A DNA stretch of 5,865 bases from an uncultured Sphingomonas sp. (GCA_946886845.1 CAMPJH010000104.1:1-5865); one strand, 5' to 3'. Counted from the first letter of the stretch, positions 1-5,770 are shown. The notes: generated by a model from the letters alone, not told the origin. Program-made: numbers and translations.

Positions 1-92
1 GGTGGGAACCGGAACGACCCGGGACGAAATCGTTGTGGCTGCTTCCTTCCGGACCTGACCAGGTTGGCGACAGCCCCGTCCGCCCGGCTCCC
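1..92 (-). ncRNA. ffs: Signal recognition particle RNA (4.5S RNA, small bacterial type)
   Basis: RNA of the signal recognition particle, which binds Ffh and targets nascent membrane proteins to FtsY and the Sec translocon. Read on the minus strand, positions 60-37 contain the near-invariant SRP apical core GGTCAGGTCCGGAAGGAAGC, including the GGAA tetraloop and the symmetric and asymmetric internal loops that Ffh recognises. The ends pair: GGGAGCCGG (92-84) with CCGGTTCCC (12-4), with one G-U wobble, which closes the long hairpin. The 5' end is set at 92 because the promoter -10 box lies six bases upstream of the first paired G. The 3' end is at or just beyond the window edge. Length is near the ~95 nt expected for the Alu-less small SRP RNA. 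The identity is very secure; only the exact ends are inferred. Confidence 0.96.
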
Positions 93-98
93 GACGCG

Positions 99-127
99 CA
101 TATGGGTGAAGAGGTTGGGCCGTGCAA
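99..127 (-). promoter_or_regulatory. sigma70-like promoter of ffs
   Basis: On the minus strand there is a -35 TTGCAC (127-122), a 17-base spacer and a -10 CATATG (104-99). The predicted start, about seven bases further on, falls at G92, exactly the first base of the closing stem of the SRP RNA. The agreement of promoter spacing with RNA structure is the main support. No experimental start is available. Confidence 0.7.
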
Positions 128-194
128 GTCACTGCCGCATCAGCACAAGCTTCATTGACCATTCACACGACTTGCAGGATGCCGCTCGCCAGAC

Positions 195-199
195 GGAGG
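195..199 (+). promoter_or_regulatory. Shine-Dalgarno site that sets the EF-hand gene start
   Basis: GGAGG at 195-199 lies eight bases before the TTG at 208. It is the only strong ribosome binding site near the 5' end of this reading frame and decides the start in favour of TTG 208. The frame is open as far up as position 64, but that region lies in the ffs gene and its promoter. Confidence 0.6.
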
Positions 200-207
200 C
201 TGCCCGA

Positions 208-921
208 TTGCCCCTTTTTGCCGTGATTCTCCCATTCCTCGCCTCCGTCGCCCAGGATGACGGGCCGCCGATCATTGTCAGAGGCTATCCGTGGGCGCCG
301 TTCGTCAGCCCGATGGGCCAGCCGTTTCGCTCCCGCTCGACCGATGACGACCCGTTCGCGCGCTGGTTTCACCAGGCCGACCGCGACCGCAGCGGAATCC
401 TCACGGCCGACGAAATGCGCGCCGACGCCGCGCGCTTTTTCGCTGCACTCGACAGCAATGATGACGGCGCAATCGATTCCGAGGAAATGGTCGCCTACGA
501 GCAGGAAATCGCCCCGGAGGTCCAAGTCAACTCGGACTGGAAACGCACCCGCGAGGAGGCTGCCGCGGAGAAACAGCGAAGCGCGAGCGGTCGCGACGGC
601 CGCGGGCGGCGGCGGTCGGGCAATGCTATCGACGGATATCAGATCGACGGCCTGCAGGGCGCGGCCAGGTACGGACTGCTCAATCTTCCGCAGCCGGTCA
701 TCGGCGCCGATTCGGACTTCAACCGCAAGGTCACGCAGGACGAATTCAGCCGCGCCGCGACCTATCGCTTCCAATTGCTCGACACCAGGCGCGTCGGGGG
801 ACTGACGCTGCAGGAGCTTGAGATGCTCGTGCCCACCCGACCCAAGGCCGGCAAACGCGTCAAGCGGCGCAAGGATGCGCTCGATACGCGCATTGGCGTC
901 CCGCTCCCCGAGGGCGAATAG
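208..921 (+). CDS. Exported EF-hand calcium-binding protein
   Basis: Hypothetical 237-residue protein with a hydrophobic N-terminus (about residues 2-15, PLFAVILPFLASVA) resembling a short signal peptide ending SVA|Q, so probably periplasmic or secreted. Four EF-hand loops occur in two pairs. Loop 1 (58-69) DRDRSGILTADE and loop 2 (82-93) DSNDDGAIDSEE have all expected Ca2+ ligands. Loop 3 (168-179, D168/D170/N172/T176/E179) also looks competent. Loop 4 (192-203) keeps the ends but has Arg and Val at ligand positions 3 and 5, so it is probably inactive. A charged, low-complexity Arg/Glu-rich linker (about 113-137) separates the pairs. The TTG 208 start is chosen from GGAGG at 195-199; TTG 172 is an alternative that would add Arg to the n-region. 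It diverges from ffs and ends 3 bases before the convergent ferredoxin gene. A TTGACC at 155-160 could be a -35 box, but no good -10 follows. Calcium sensing or buffering is inferred; no enzymatic domain is seen. Confidence 0.85.
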   Translation: MPLFAVILPFLASVAQDDGPPIIVRGYPWAPFVSPMGQPFRSRSTDDDPFARWFHQADRDRSGILTADEMRADAARFFAALDSNDDGAIDSEEMVAYEQEIAPEVQVNSDWKRTREEAAAEKQRSASGRDGRGRRRSGNAIDGYQIDGLQGAARYGLLNLPQPVIGADSDFNRKVTQDEFSRAATYRFQLLDTRRVGGLTLQELEMLVPTRPKAGKRVKRRKDALDTRIGVPLPEGE

Positions 922-924
922 CCT

Positions 925-1260
925 TCATGCCCTCAGCCAATTTCTCGCGCTCGGCGGGATTCGCACGTCGAGGGTCTTCATCCCCTCGGTCAGGATGATC
1001 TGGCAGGCGAGACGCGAGGTGCGCGTCGCATGGGCGGCGAAGTCCAGCATGTCCTCTTCCTCGTCGCTGGCCGGTGGCAATTTCGCGAAATCCTGCTTGT
1101 CGACGATGACGTGGCAGGTCGAGCAGGCCATCACGCCCTCGCAGGCGCCTTCCAGGGGTTGCTTAGCGGCCCAGGCGACGTCGAGCAGCCGCTGGCCGGG
1201 TCTGGCCTCGACTTCGCGATCGAGCGTGCCGTCAGCCTTGTAGAAGCGCACCAGGGTCAC
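925..1260 (-). CDS. [2Fe-2S] ferredoxin, ISC/adrenodoxin type
   Basis: 111-residue soluble electron carrier. The cluster ligands are visible as C40-x5-C46-x2-C49 (in EGACEGVMACSTCH) and C86 (in SRLACQI), the C-x5-C-x2-C-x36-C spacing of the bacterial Fdx/adrenodoxin family. An acidic stretch (SDEEEDML, about 65-72) matches the partner-docking helix of that family, and length is typical. The GTG at 1260 is chosen because it gives the normal family N-terminus (xTLVRFYKADG). It also overlaps the upstream desulfurase stop as GTGA (1260-1257), implying translational coupling; an AGGAG lies 11 bases upstream. ISC ferredoxins donate electrons during Fe-S cluster assembly, and placement directly behind two cysteine desulfurases fits that role. 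It is the last gene of the visible minus-strand cluster; whether transcription continues past the convergent EF-hand gene is not visible. Confidence 0.93.
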   Translation of the reverse strand: MTLVRFYKADGTLDREVEARPGQRLLDVAWAAKQPLEGACEGVMACSTCHVIVDKQDFAKLPPASDEEEDMLDFAAHATRTSRLACQIILTEGMKTLDVRIPPSARNWLRA

Positions 1261-2375
1261 GCGGCGAACTGCTCCTGGGCTCGAGCGGCGGCGTCGATCC
1301 GCTGGATCGCGCCGACCAGCTCCTCCTCGCTGGTGTAGCGGCCGAAGCCGAGCCGGACCGACGAGCGCGCCTCGCGGTCGCTGAGCTCGATCGCCCGAAG
1401 GACGTGGCTCGGCCGGCCGGAGCCGCTGGCGCAGGCGCTGCCGAGCGAAAAAGCGATGTCGCGCAGGTCGGCGATCAGCCGCGCCGCATCGAGCCCGTCG
1501 CGGCGGATGTTGAGGTTGCCGTGGTAGCGACGCTCGATGCTGCCATTGACGATCCAGCCGGGACCGAGCGCGGCGAGAGCGGCGCTCCAGAGCCGCTCGA
1601 CATGATGATGGTCGGCGTCGCGGCATCGTGACGCCAGTTTCGCCGCCGCCCCGAAGCCGACGGCTAGCGCCGGCGACAGGGTGCCCGAGCGAAGCCCCTG
1701 CTCCTGGCCACCACCGTGGATCAGCGGCGCCGGCTCGGCGCCCTTGCGCATCCATAAGGCGCCGATTCCCTTGGGACCGTGGATCTTGTGCGCGGAGACT
1801 GCGACCAGGTCGGGCCCGTCCGGAATCTCGACCCGGCCAAGGCCCTGGACCGCATCGCACAGCATCCGTGCCCCGGCGGCATGCGCCAAACGGGCGATCT
1901 CCCCGACCGGCTGGATCACGCCGATCTCGTTGTTGACCAGCATCACGGAGACCAATGCGACCCGGTCGTCGAGCGAACGCTCGAGTGCATCGAGGTCCAA
2001 CAGCCCGTCCTTGCCGACCGGCAAATAGGTGACATCGGCGCCGCGGCCCTCAAGCCACTCGCAGGTGTCGAGCACCGCCGCATGCTCGGTTTGGACGGTG
2101 ACGATTCGATTGCGGGCGGGCGTAGATTTCTCGAACGTGCCCTTGATCGCCCAATTGATGGCTTCGGTCGCGCTGCCGGTGAAGGCGAGCGAGCCGCCGC
2201 CAAGCCCGATCGCCTGATTGACCTGCGCGCGGGCAAACTCGACCGCTGCTGCCGCCTCGCGGCCCCAGCGCGACGGCGAATGCGGATTGGCGAACTTCTC
2301 GTCGAGCCACGGCCGCATCGCTTCCACCGCCTCGGGCGCAAGCGGGGTCGTCGCCTGATAGTCGAGGTAGATCAT
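1257..2375 (-). CDS. Cysteine desulfurase, NifS/IscS family (second of a tandem pair)
   Basis: 372-residue PLP enzyme that converts L-cysteine to L-alanine and carries the sulfur as a persulfide on an active-site Cys, feeding Fe-S cluster assembly. Family residues are present: N-terminal YLDYQATTP (3-11), H98 in TEHAA, N149 in VNNEIG, D174 and Q177 in CDAVQG, PLP-lysine K197 in SAHKIHGPKG, nucleophile C315 in SLGSACASGSG, and R341. The SxGSACxS loop places it in group I (NifS/IscS), not the SufS group. It is about 30 residues shorter than E. coli IscS and lacks that enzyme's C-terminal tail used for IscU docking, so it resembles NifS-type proteins more. The ATG overlaps the stop of the upstream paralogue as ATGA (2375-2372). 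An AAGG only four bases upstream suggests coupled re-initiation. Sulfur acceptor and exact pathway (ISC, SUF or tRNA thiolation) are not determinable here. Confidence 0.94.
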   Translation of the reverse strand: MIYLDYQATTPLAPEAVEAMRPWLDEKFANPHSPSRWGREAAAAVEFARAQVNQAIGLGGGSLAFTGSATEAINWAIKGTFEKSTPARNRIVTVQTEHAAVLDTCEWLEGRGADVTYLPVGKDGLLDLDALERSLDDRVALVSVMLVNNEIGVIQPVGEIARLAHAAGARMLCDAVQGLGRVEIPDGPDLVAVSAHKIHGPKGIGALWMRKGAEPAPLIHGGGQEQGLRSGTLSPALAVGFGAAAKLASRCRDADHHHVERLWSAALAALGPGWIVNGSIERRYHGNLNIRRDGLDAARLIADLRDIAFSLGSACASGSGRPSHVLRAIELSDREARSSVRLGFGRYTSEEELVGAIQRIDAAARAQEQFAA

Positions 2376-3448
2376 GCCGCCTTGGCTGCGGTCCGCTCGG
2401 CGACACGCCGCCATTCGGTGAGGAAGGCGTCGACATTCTGTTCGCTGGTCGCCGGACCGAAGCTGATTCGCAGGAACGAGGTGGCGAGCGCGGGCTCCAC
2501 GTTCATCGCCTTCAGGACTATGCTTTCCTTCATCTTGCCGCTCGAGCAAGCGCTTCCGGCGCTGACCGCGAAGCCGGCAAGATCGAACTGGGCGAGCAAA
2601 GCCGCCTGGCTGGCGCCGAGAAGCGCGACCGCGCCGATGTTGGCGATTCGCGGGCCGTCCTCGGCGATCACCACGCCGCCCGCCGCCTTCACGCCCTCGT
2701 CCAGTCGTCGCCGCAGCTCCGCCAGGCGCGGCATCGCCGCGGCGAATGCTCGGCTGTCGAGAGCCGCGGCAAAAGCCGCCGCGGCCGGCGCGTCCTGGGT
2801 GCCGCGGCGATAGCCCTTTTCCTGGCCGCCGACCGGCTCGAGGGTCGCCAGGTCCCTGACCAGCAATGCGCCGATTCCCGGCGGTCCGCCGAGCTTGTGC
2901 GCGGACAGGGCAATGAAATCGGCGACGGGGAGCGGGATTTTGCCCGCCCCCTGCGCGCAGTCGGCGAGCAGCAGCGAGCCGGCTTCGCGGACAATTTCGG
3001 CGATCTCATCGATCGGTTGGATGACGCCCGTTTCGTTGTTCACCTGCTGGATCGCGACCAAGGCCGGGCCGGCCTCGAGCGCACGCTGCAGCGCGTCGAA
3101 ATCGATGATCCCCCGGCGATCCACAGGCACGACGGCCGATTCCGCTCCCATTTCGTGCGGGACGATCGCATGCTCGGTCGCACCGACAACCCGGCCGGCG
3201 ACCTTCGCACGCCGGGCGGCGATCGCCACGGCCTCGCTGGCGCCTGACGTGAAGATGACGTCATGCCGCCAATCGAGGGCGTCCTTGATCGTCTCCCGGG
3301 CCTGCTCGAGCAGGGCGCGAGCCTTGCGCCCCTCGGCATGCGGGGAGCTGGGGTTGGCCCAGACCTCCATCGCCGCCGCCATCGCTTCGCGAGCCTCGGC
3401 AAGCATGGGCGTGGTGGCGGCGTGGTCGAAATAGATTCGGTCGGTCAT
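2372..3448 (-). CDS. Cysteine desulfurase family protein (first of a tandem pair)
   Basis: 358-residue PLP-dependent cysteine desulfurase paralogous to, but clearly divergent from, the gene that follows it. Catalytic features are complete: YFDHAATTP (6-14), H93 in TEHAIV, N138 in VNNETG, D163 and Q166 in DCAQG, PLP-lysine K185 in SAHKLGGPPG, nucleophile C301 in SAGSACSSGK, and R327 in LRISFG. The long SAGSACSSGK loop is group I (NifS/IscS-like). Length is slightly below E. coli IscS, again without the C-terminal IscU-binding tail. The ATG at 3448 gives the standard family N-terminus; the upstream GAGA is a weak ribosome site. It is first in the minus-strand cluster and diverges from the alpha/beta hydrolase over 114 bases. 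In alphaproteobacteria I recall a similar hydrolase next to an iscS-like gene before sufB, but no sufB is in this window. Why two active-looking enzymes are coupled is unexplained; a heterodimer or division of substrates is possible. Confidence 0.93.
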   Translation of the reverse strand: MTDRIYFDHAATTPMLAEAREAMAAAMEVWANPSSPHAEGRKARALLEQARETIKDALDWRHDVIFTSGASEAVAIAARRAKVAGRVVGATEHAIVPHEMGAESAVVPVDRRGIIDFDALQRALEAGPALVAIQQVNNETGVIQPIDEIAEIVREAGSLLLADCAQGAGKIPLPVADFIALSAHKLGGPPGIGALLVRDLATLEPVGGQEKGYRRGTQDAPAAAAFAAALDSRAFAAAMPRLAELRRRLDEGVKAAGGVVIAEDGPRIANIGAVALLGASQAALLAQFDLAGFAVSAGSACSSGKMKESIVLKAMNVEPALATSFLRISFGPATSEQNVDAFLTEWRRVAERTAAKAA

Positions 3449-3469
3449 TTTCTCGCGGATATCTGCCGA

Positions 3470-3499
3470 TTGCCTGTTGGACGGTGGCCCCTATATAGG
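3470..3499 (+). promoter_or_regulatory. Possible promoter of the alpha/beta hydrolase gene
   Basis: TTGCCT (3470-3475) is followed after 16 bases by TATATA (3492-3497), or after 18 bases by TATAGG (3494-3499). This would start transcription near 3504 and give a leader of about 60 bases before ATG 3563. The leader includes a perfect GC palindrome CGCCGCGGCG (3506-3515). Because TATATA is itself palindromic, it could also serve the divergent desulfurase cluster, but I see no matching -35 on that strand. No recognisable IscR or iron-responsive operator was found. Weak support. Confidence 0.35.
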
Positions 3500-3562
3500 A
3501 GCCGCCGCCGCGGCGCACCCGGCGGCGCGACCACCATCCTTACGCGAGCAACCGCACCGCCC

Positions 3563-4243
3563 ATGCCCGAAGTCATTTTCCCTGGTCCCGAGGGCCGCCT
3601 CGAAGGCCGTTTCCATCCGGCGCCCCGCCCACGCGCTCCGGTTGCGCTGATCCTCCACTCCCACCCGCAGGCGGGCGGGACAATGAACAACAAGATCGTC
3701 CAGCTGCTCTACCAGACGTTCGTCCGGCGCGGCTTCGCCACATTGCGCTTCAACTTCCGCGGAGTCGGCAAGAGCCAGGGGACCTTTGACAATGGCATCG
3801 GCGAGCTGTCCGACGCGGCGTCGGCACTCGATTGGGTGCAGCAAATTCACCCCGAAGCGGAAACCACCTGGGTCGCGGGCGTCAGCTTCGGCGCCTGGAT
3901 CGGCATGCAGCTGCTGATGCGCCGGCCGGAGATCCGCGGCTTCATCTCGATCGCGCCGCCGGCCAACATGTACGATTTCAGCTTCCTTGCGCCCTGCCCC
4001 TCGTCCGGAATCATCATTCAGGGCGAAGCCGACGAGGTGGTCACTCCGGGCGCGGTCCAGAAGCTGGTCGACAAGCTGCGCACGCAAAAGCACATCACGA
4101 TCACCCACGATCTCATCCCCGGCGCGAACCATTTCTTCGCCAACGAGCTCGACTTGCTGATGAAGTCGGTCGACGATTATCTCGACATGCGGCTCGCCAC
4201 CGACCCGAAGCGGCCGCCTATAACGTCCAAATCAGGACGTTAG
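3563..4243 (+). CDS. Alpha/beta hydrolase (COG2945-like)
   Basis: 226-residue cytoplasmic alpha/beta hydrolase with no signal peptide. The fold markers appear in order: HSHPQAGGTMNN (32-43) at the oxyanion strand, FNFRGVGKSQG (63-73), nucleophile elbow G-V-S-F-G with S108, acid D157 in GEADEVV, and H190 in GANHFF. This gives a complete Ser-Asp-His triad. The length and the opening MPEVIFPGPEGRLEGRF match what I recall of conserved alphaproteobacterial family members, which supports ATG 3563. The reading frame is open further upstream, but that part is antisense to the desulfurase gene. The substrate is unknown; esterase or peptidase activity would be guesswork. It diverges from the Fe-S cluster genes, an association I recall from other alphaproteobacteria. 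Its 3' end overlaps the convergent small membrane protein by 26 bases. Confidence 0.92.
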   Translation: MPEVIFPGPEGRLEGRFHPAPRPRAPVALILHSHPQAGGTMNNKIVQLLYQTFVRRGFATLRFNFRGVGKSQGTFDNGIGELSDAASALDWVQQIHPEAETTWVAGVSFGAWIGMQLLMRRPEIRGFISIAPPANMYDFSFLAPCPSSGIIIQGEADEVVTPGAVQKLVDKLRTQKHITITHDLIPGANHFFANELDLLMKSVDDYLDMRLATDPKRPPITSKSGR

Positions 4244-4385
4244 CGAGGATCACCGCGGCCGCCGCGAGCATCAGCGCGCCGCGCGCCTTGTCGGCCTTGC
4301 CGATCAGGATCCGCAATCCGGCGAAACCGAGCAGGAAGGATGCGATCACGGCCAAGGCCATGGCGGTCGAGGTAAGTGTTTCCAA
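4218..4385 (-). CDS. Small two-helix membrane protein, hypothetical
   Basis: 55-residue protein, function unknown. Two hydrophobic helices (about residues 8-28, ALAVIASFLLGFAGLRIL, and 36-53, GALMLAAAAVILANVLIW) are joined by a basic loop GKADKAR (29-35). By the positive-inside rule this predicts a membrane hairpin with a cytoplasmic loop and both ends outside. Start TTG 4385 has AAGGA at 4400-4396, ten bases upstream. TTG 4394 is too close to that site, ATG 4361 lacks one, and an in-frame TGA at 4403-4401 bars anything longer. The amphipathic design and GC-rich third positions make it look real rather than a chance frame. It converges on and overlaps the hydrolase 3' end by 26 bases, and diverges from the gene at 4431 over 45 bases. 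Confidence 0.62.
   Translation of the reverse strand: METLTSTAMALAVIASFLLGFAGLRILIGKADKARGALMLAAAAVILANVLIWTL
4221..4242. repeat. Perfect inverted repeat across two convergent gene ends
   Basis: TAACGTCC (4221-4228) and GGACGTTA (4235-4242) are exact reverse complements around a 6-base loop AAATCA. The repeat lies inside the 26-base overlap of the hydrolase and the small membrane protein. It contains two bases of the hydrolase stop TAG (4241-4243) and abuts the minus-strand stop TAG (4220-4218). It could act as a bidirectional transcript-end hairpin, but neither strand has a following U-tract, so a classical intrinsic terminator is not supported. Confidence 0.55.
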
Positions 4386-4413
4386 TTCGGACAAATCCTT
4401 TCATCAAGACTTA

Positions 4414-4425
4414 ACCGATATCGGT
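4414..4425. promoter_or_regulatory. 12-bp palindrome between divergent starts
   Basis: ACCGATATCGGT is perfectly self-complementary. It lies in the 45-base gap between the divergent starts of the small membrane protein (4385, minus) and the helical protein (4431, plus), ending five bases before the latter's ATG. Position suggests an operator or a short hairpin at the translation start. No known regulator consensus is recognised. Confidence 0.3.
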
Positions 4426-4430
4426 CCACA

Positions 4431-4697
4431 ATGGCATTCGTGGACGTGGACCAACAGCAAGCGCGCCTCGACGAGGCGTTCGAGCGCATTGAGGAGACGA
4501 TTCTCCCCTGCATCGCAATGATGCTGGAGACTCTGCTCGATGCCTCTGCCGGCGCCGGCGAAGCCGATCCCAAGGCCCTAGCCGCCGAGCTGCAAACCCT
4601 TGCCGCCGAGCTCGAGGAGCTGACCCAGGCAGTCGAGCGATCGAGCCCGGTTCATGTCGAGCCAGGCGAGTACAGGGCCGGAAGCGCGGCAGCCTAA
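4431..4697 (+). CDS. Small acidic helical protein, hypothetical
   Basis: 88-residue protein I do not recognise. It is almost entirely predicted helix and acidic: an N-terminal helix (about 5-38, QQQARLDEAFERIEETILP then IAMMLETLLDAS), a Gly/Ala hinge near 39-46, and a second Leu/Glu-rich helix (about 48-70, LAAELQTLAAELEELTQAV) with coiled-coil-like spacing. One cysteine is present (C27). There is no signal peptide or membrane span. ATG 4431 has no good Shine-Dalgarno sequence, and a 12-bp palindrome ends five bases upstream. Codon use with mostly G/C third positions matches its neighbours and supports coding. Its TAA overlaps the stop of the convergent dehydratase by four bases (4694-4697). 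Self-association through the second helix is an inference. Confidence 0.7.
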   Translation: MAFVDVDQQQARLDEAFERIEETILPCIAMMLETLLDASAGAGEADPKALAAELQTLAAELEELTQAVERSSPVHVEPGEYRAGSAAA

Positions 4698-5608
4698 GCC
4701 ACGATCCGTGCGTGAAGCGCGGGGTCGATATTTCCACCCGACAAGACAAGGACGGTTTGCTCGGCCGGCTCAAGCTTGCCGGCCAAAAGGGCCGCGAGCG
4801 CTACTGCGCCGCCGGGTTCCACGACCAGCTGGTGCTTCTCCCAGGCGAAGCGGATAGCCTGTTTCACTTCCTCATCGCTGACCGAAAGCGCCTCGCTCGC
4901 CCGCTCGCTGAGGATGGCGAAAGTGATCGGCGAGACCCTGGGCGTCTGCAGGGCATCGCACAGCGTGCTTGGAGCATCCGCCTCGACCGGGACGATCGCG
5001 CCGAGCGCCAGGGACCGCTCCATGTCGTCCCAGCCGTCCGGCTCGACGATGACGATCTCGGCGTCCGGGCAGGCCAGCGCGATTCCAGAAGCCAGCCCGC
5101 CGCCGCCGCAGGGGATAACGATCCTTCTCGGCGGTTCCGGCATTTGCTCGAGGATTTCCAGCCCTGCCGTGCCTTGGCCGGCGACAATGGCCGGATCGTC
5201 GAAGCTCGGCACGACGACGGCGCCGCGTTCATCGGCCAGGGACTGGGCGATCGCCTCGCGGCCTTCGGTCCGGCGGTCGTAGAAGACGATCTCGGCGCCG
5301 TGGCTCCTGGTGGCATCGACCTTCACGGCGGGAGCGTCGGAAGGCATGACGATCACTGCCGGAATGCCGAGGCGCCTGGCGGCGATGGCGACGCCCTGGG
5401 CGTGATTGCCCGACGAGAAAGCGACAACCCCGCGCGGCCGCTCCTTATCGGATAGCTGCAAAAGCCGGTTGGTGGCGCCCCGCAATTTGAACGCGTGGCC
5501 GGTCTGCAGGCATTCGCATTTGAGCCAGAATTTGACGCCGTCGAGCTCGCTCGCAATCAGCGGCGTTTGCTCGACGAGGCCCGCGATCCGTTCGGCGGCG
5601 CCGATCAC
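4694..5608 (-). CDS. Threonine/serine dehydratase, PLP fold-type II
   Basis: 304-residue cytoplasmic enzyme of the tryptophan-synthase-beta PLP superfamily, most like catabolic threonine dehydratase (TdcB) and serine racemase. Expected reaction: L-threonine to 2-oxobutanoate, or L-serine to pyruvate, plus ammonia. Visible motifs are PLP-lysine K41 in HAFKLRGATN, the substrate loop SSGNHAQG (65-72), the phosphate-binding loop CGGGGLASG (167-175), and SGGN (290-293) near the pyridine ring. The residue before the lysine is Ala rather than the usual Ser. There is no C-terminal ACT domain, so biosynthetic IlvA-type isoleucine feedback is not expected. GTG 5608 is the first conventional start, but in-frame codons upstream read ALITRED, which resembles the normal family N-terminus. 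CTG 5626, with AGGA six bases upstream, may be the true start and would add six residues. Dehydratase versus racemase cannot be settled here. Confidence 0.92.
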   Translation of the reverse strand: MIGAAERIAGLVEQTPLIASELDGVKFWLKCECLQTGHAFKLRGATNRLLQLSDKERPRGVVAFSSGNHAQGVAIAARRLGIPAVIVMPSDAPAVKVDATRSHGAEIVFYDRRTEGREAIAQSLADERGAVVVPSFDDPAIVAGQGTAGLEILEQMPEPPRRIVIPCGGGGLASGIALACPDAEIVIVEPDGWDDMERSLALGAIVPVEADAPSTLCDALQTPRVSPITFAILSERASEALSVSDEEVKQAIRFAWEKHQLVVEPGGAVALAALLAGKLEPAEQTVLVLSGGNIDPALHARIVA

Positions 5609-5632
5609 GTCTTCACGAGTGATCAGCGCTGA

Positions 5633-5636
5633 TCCT
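5633..5636 (-). promoter_or_regulatory. Shine-Dalgarno candidate for an upstream dehydratase start
   Basis: AGGA on the minus strand (5636-5633) lies six bases before CTG 5626, which is in frame with the dehydratase. The GTG at 5608 has only a weak GAAG nearby. This is the main reason to doubt the conventional start. The site is short, so the call is tentative. Confidence 0.35.
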
Positions 5637-5648
5637 GCTAAGCGGTTG

Positions 5649-5678
5649 ATAATTCACCCTTTCGATTATCCGTTGCAA
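5649..5678 (-). promoter_or_regulatory. Possible promoter of the dehydratase gene
   Basis: On the minus strand TTGCAA (5678-5673) is followed after 18 bases by AATTAT (5654-5649), or after 17 by GAATTA. Transcription would start near 5642, just upstream of the AGGA at 5636. Spacing is acceptable and the -10 is poor. A chance match in an AT-richer intergenic patch is possible. Confidence 0.3.
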
Positions 5679-5725
5679 ATCAGCGACATATTGCGGTGGA
5701 ATCCCGGACCGCGGGCCAAAAAATC

Positions 5726-5754
5726 TTTACACGGGAGACCCCCACACATATATC
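5726..5754 (+). promoter_or_regulatory. sigma70-like promoter of the gene at the right edge
   Basis: TTTACA (5726-5731), a 17-base spacer and TATATC (5749-5754) form a good sigma70-type promoter, set in an A-rich patch (AAAAAA at 5718-5723) of otherwise GC-rich DNA. The predicted start is near 5761, giving a leader of about 70 bases before TTG 5832. It diverges from the dehydratase gene. Confidence 0.6.
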
Positions 5755-5770
5755 GCGCGTCCGCTGCCCC

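Noticed and set aside
64..207. Longer EF-hand protein starting at TTG 64
   Set aside because: This stretch overlaps the SRP RNA gene and its promoter, gives a nonconserved-looking basic N-terminus, and would bury the signal peptide. GGAGG at 195-199 supports TTG 208.
163..774. 203-residue minus-strand ORF opposite the EF-hand gene
   Set aside because: It has no ribosome site or recognisable domain, and the plus-strand frame has clear EF-hand loops. It is a GC-driven antisense shadow.
1261..1860. Ferredoxin fused to an Arg-rich N-terminal domain (311-residue frame)
   Set aside because: The upstream part is a shadow of the second desulfurase, is Arg/Pro-rich nonsense, and precedes the normal ferredoxin start at GTG 1260.
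2376..2549. N-terminal extension of the second desulfurase (430-residue frame)
   Set aside because: The upstream 58 residues overlap the first desulfurase in another frame and lie before the conserved MIYLDYQATTP start.
3263..3562. Longer alpha/beta hydrolase starting near 3263
   Set aside because: The extension is antisense to the desulfurase gene and upstream of the family N-terminus MPEVIF. The open frame reflects high GC content.
4221..4242. Rho-independent terminator
   Set aside because: The stem is perfect but no run of T follows on either strand, so only an inverted repeat is reported.
4712..5455. 247-residue plus-strand ORF opposite the dehydratase
   Set aside because: The composition is rich in Arg, Asp and Gly with no motif, while the opposite strand encodes a complete PLP enzyme.
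5726..5754. Heat-shock (RpoH) promoter upstream of the leader hairpin
   Set aside because: CTTTAC and CCCCACACATAT only loosely resemble RpoH boxes. The TTTACA-N17-TATATC reading as sigma70 is simpler, so a heat-shock role is not claimed.
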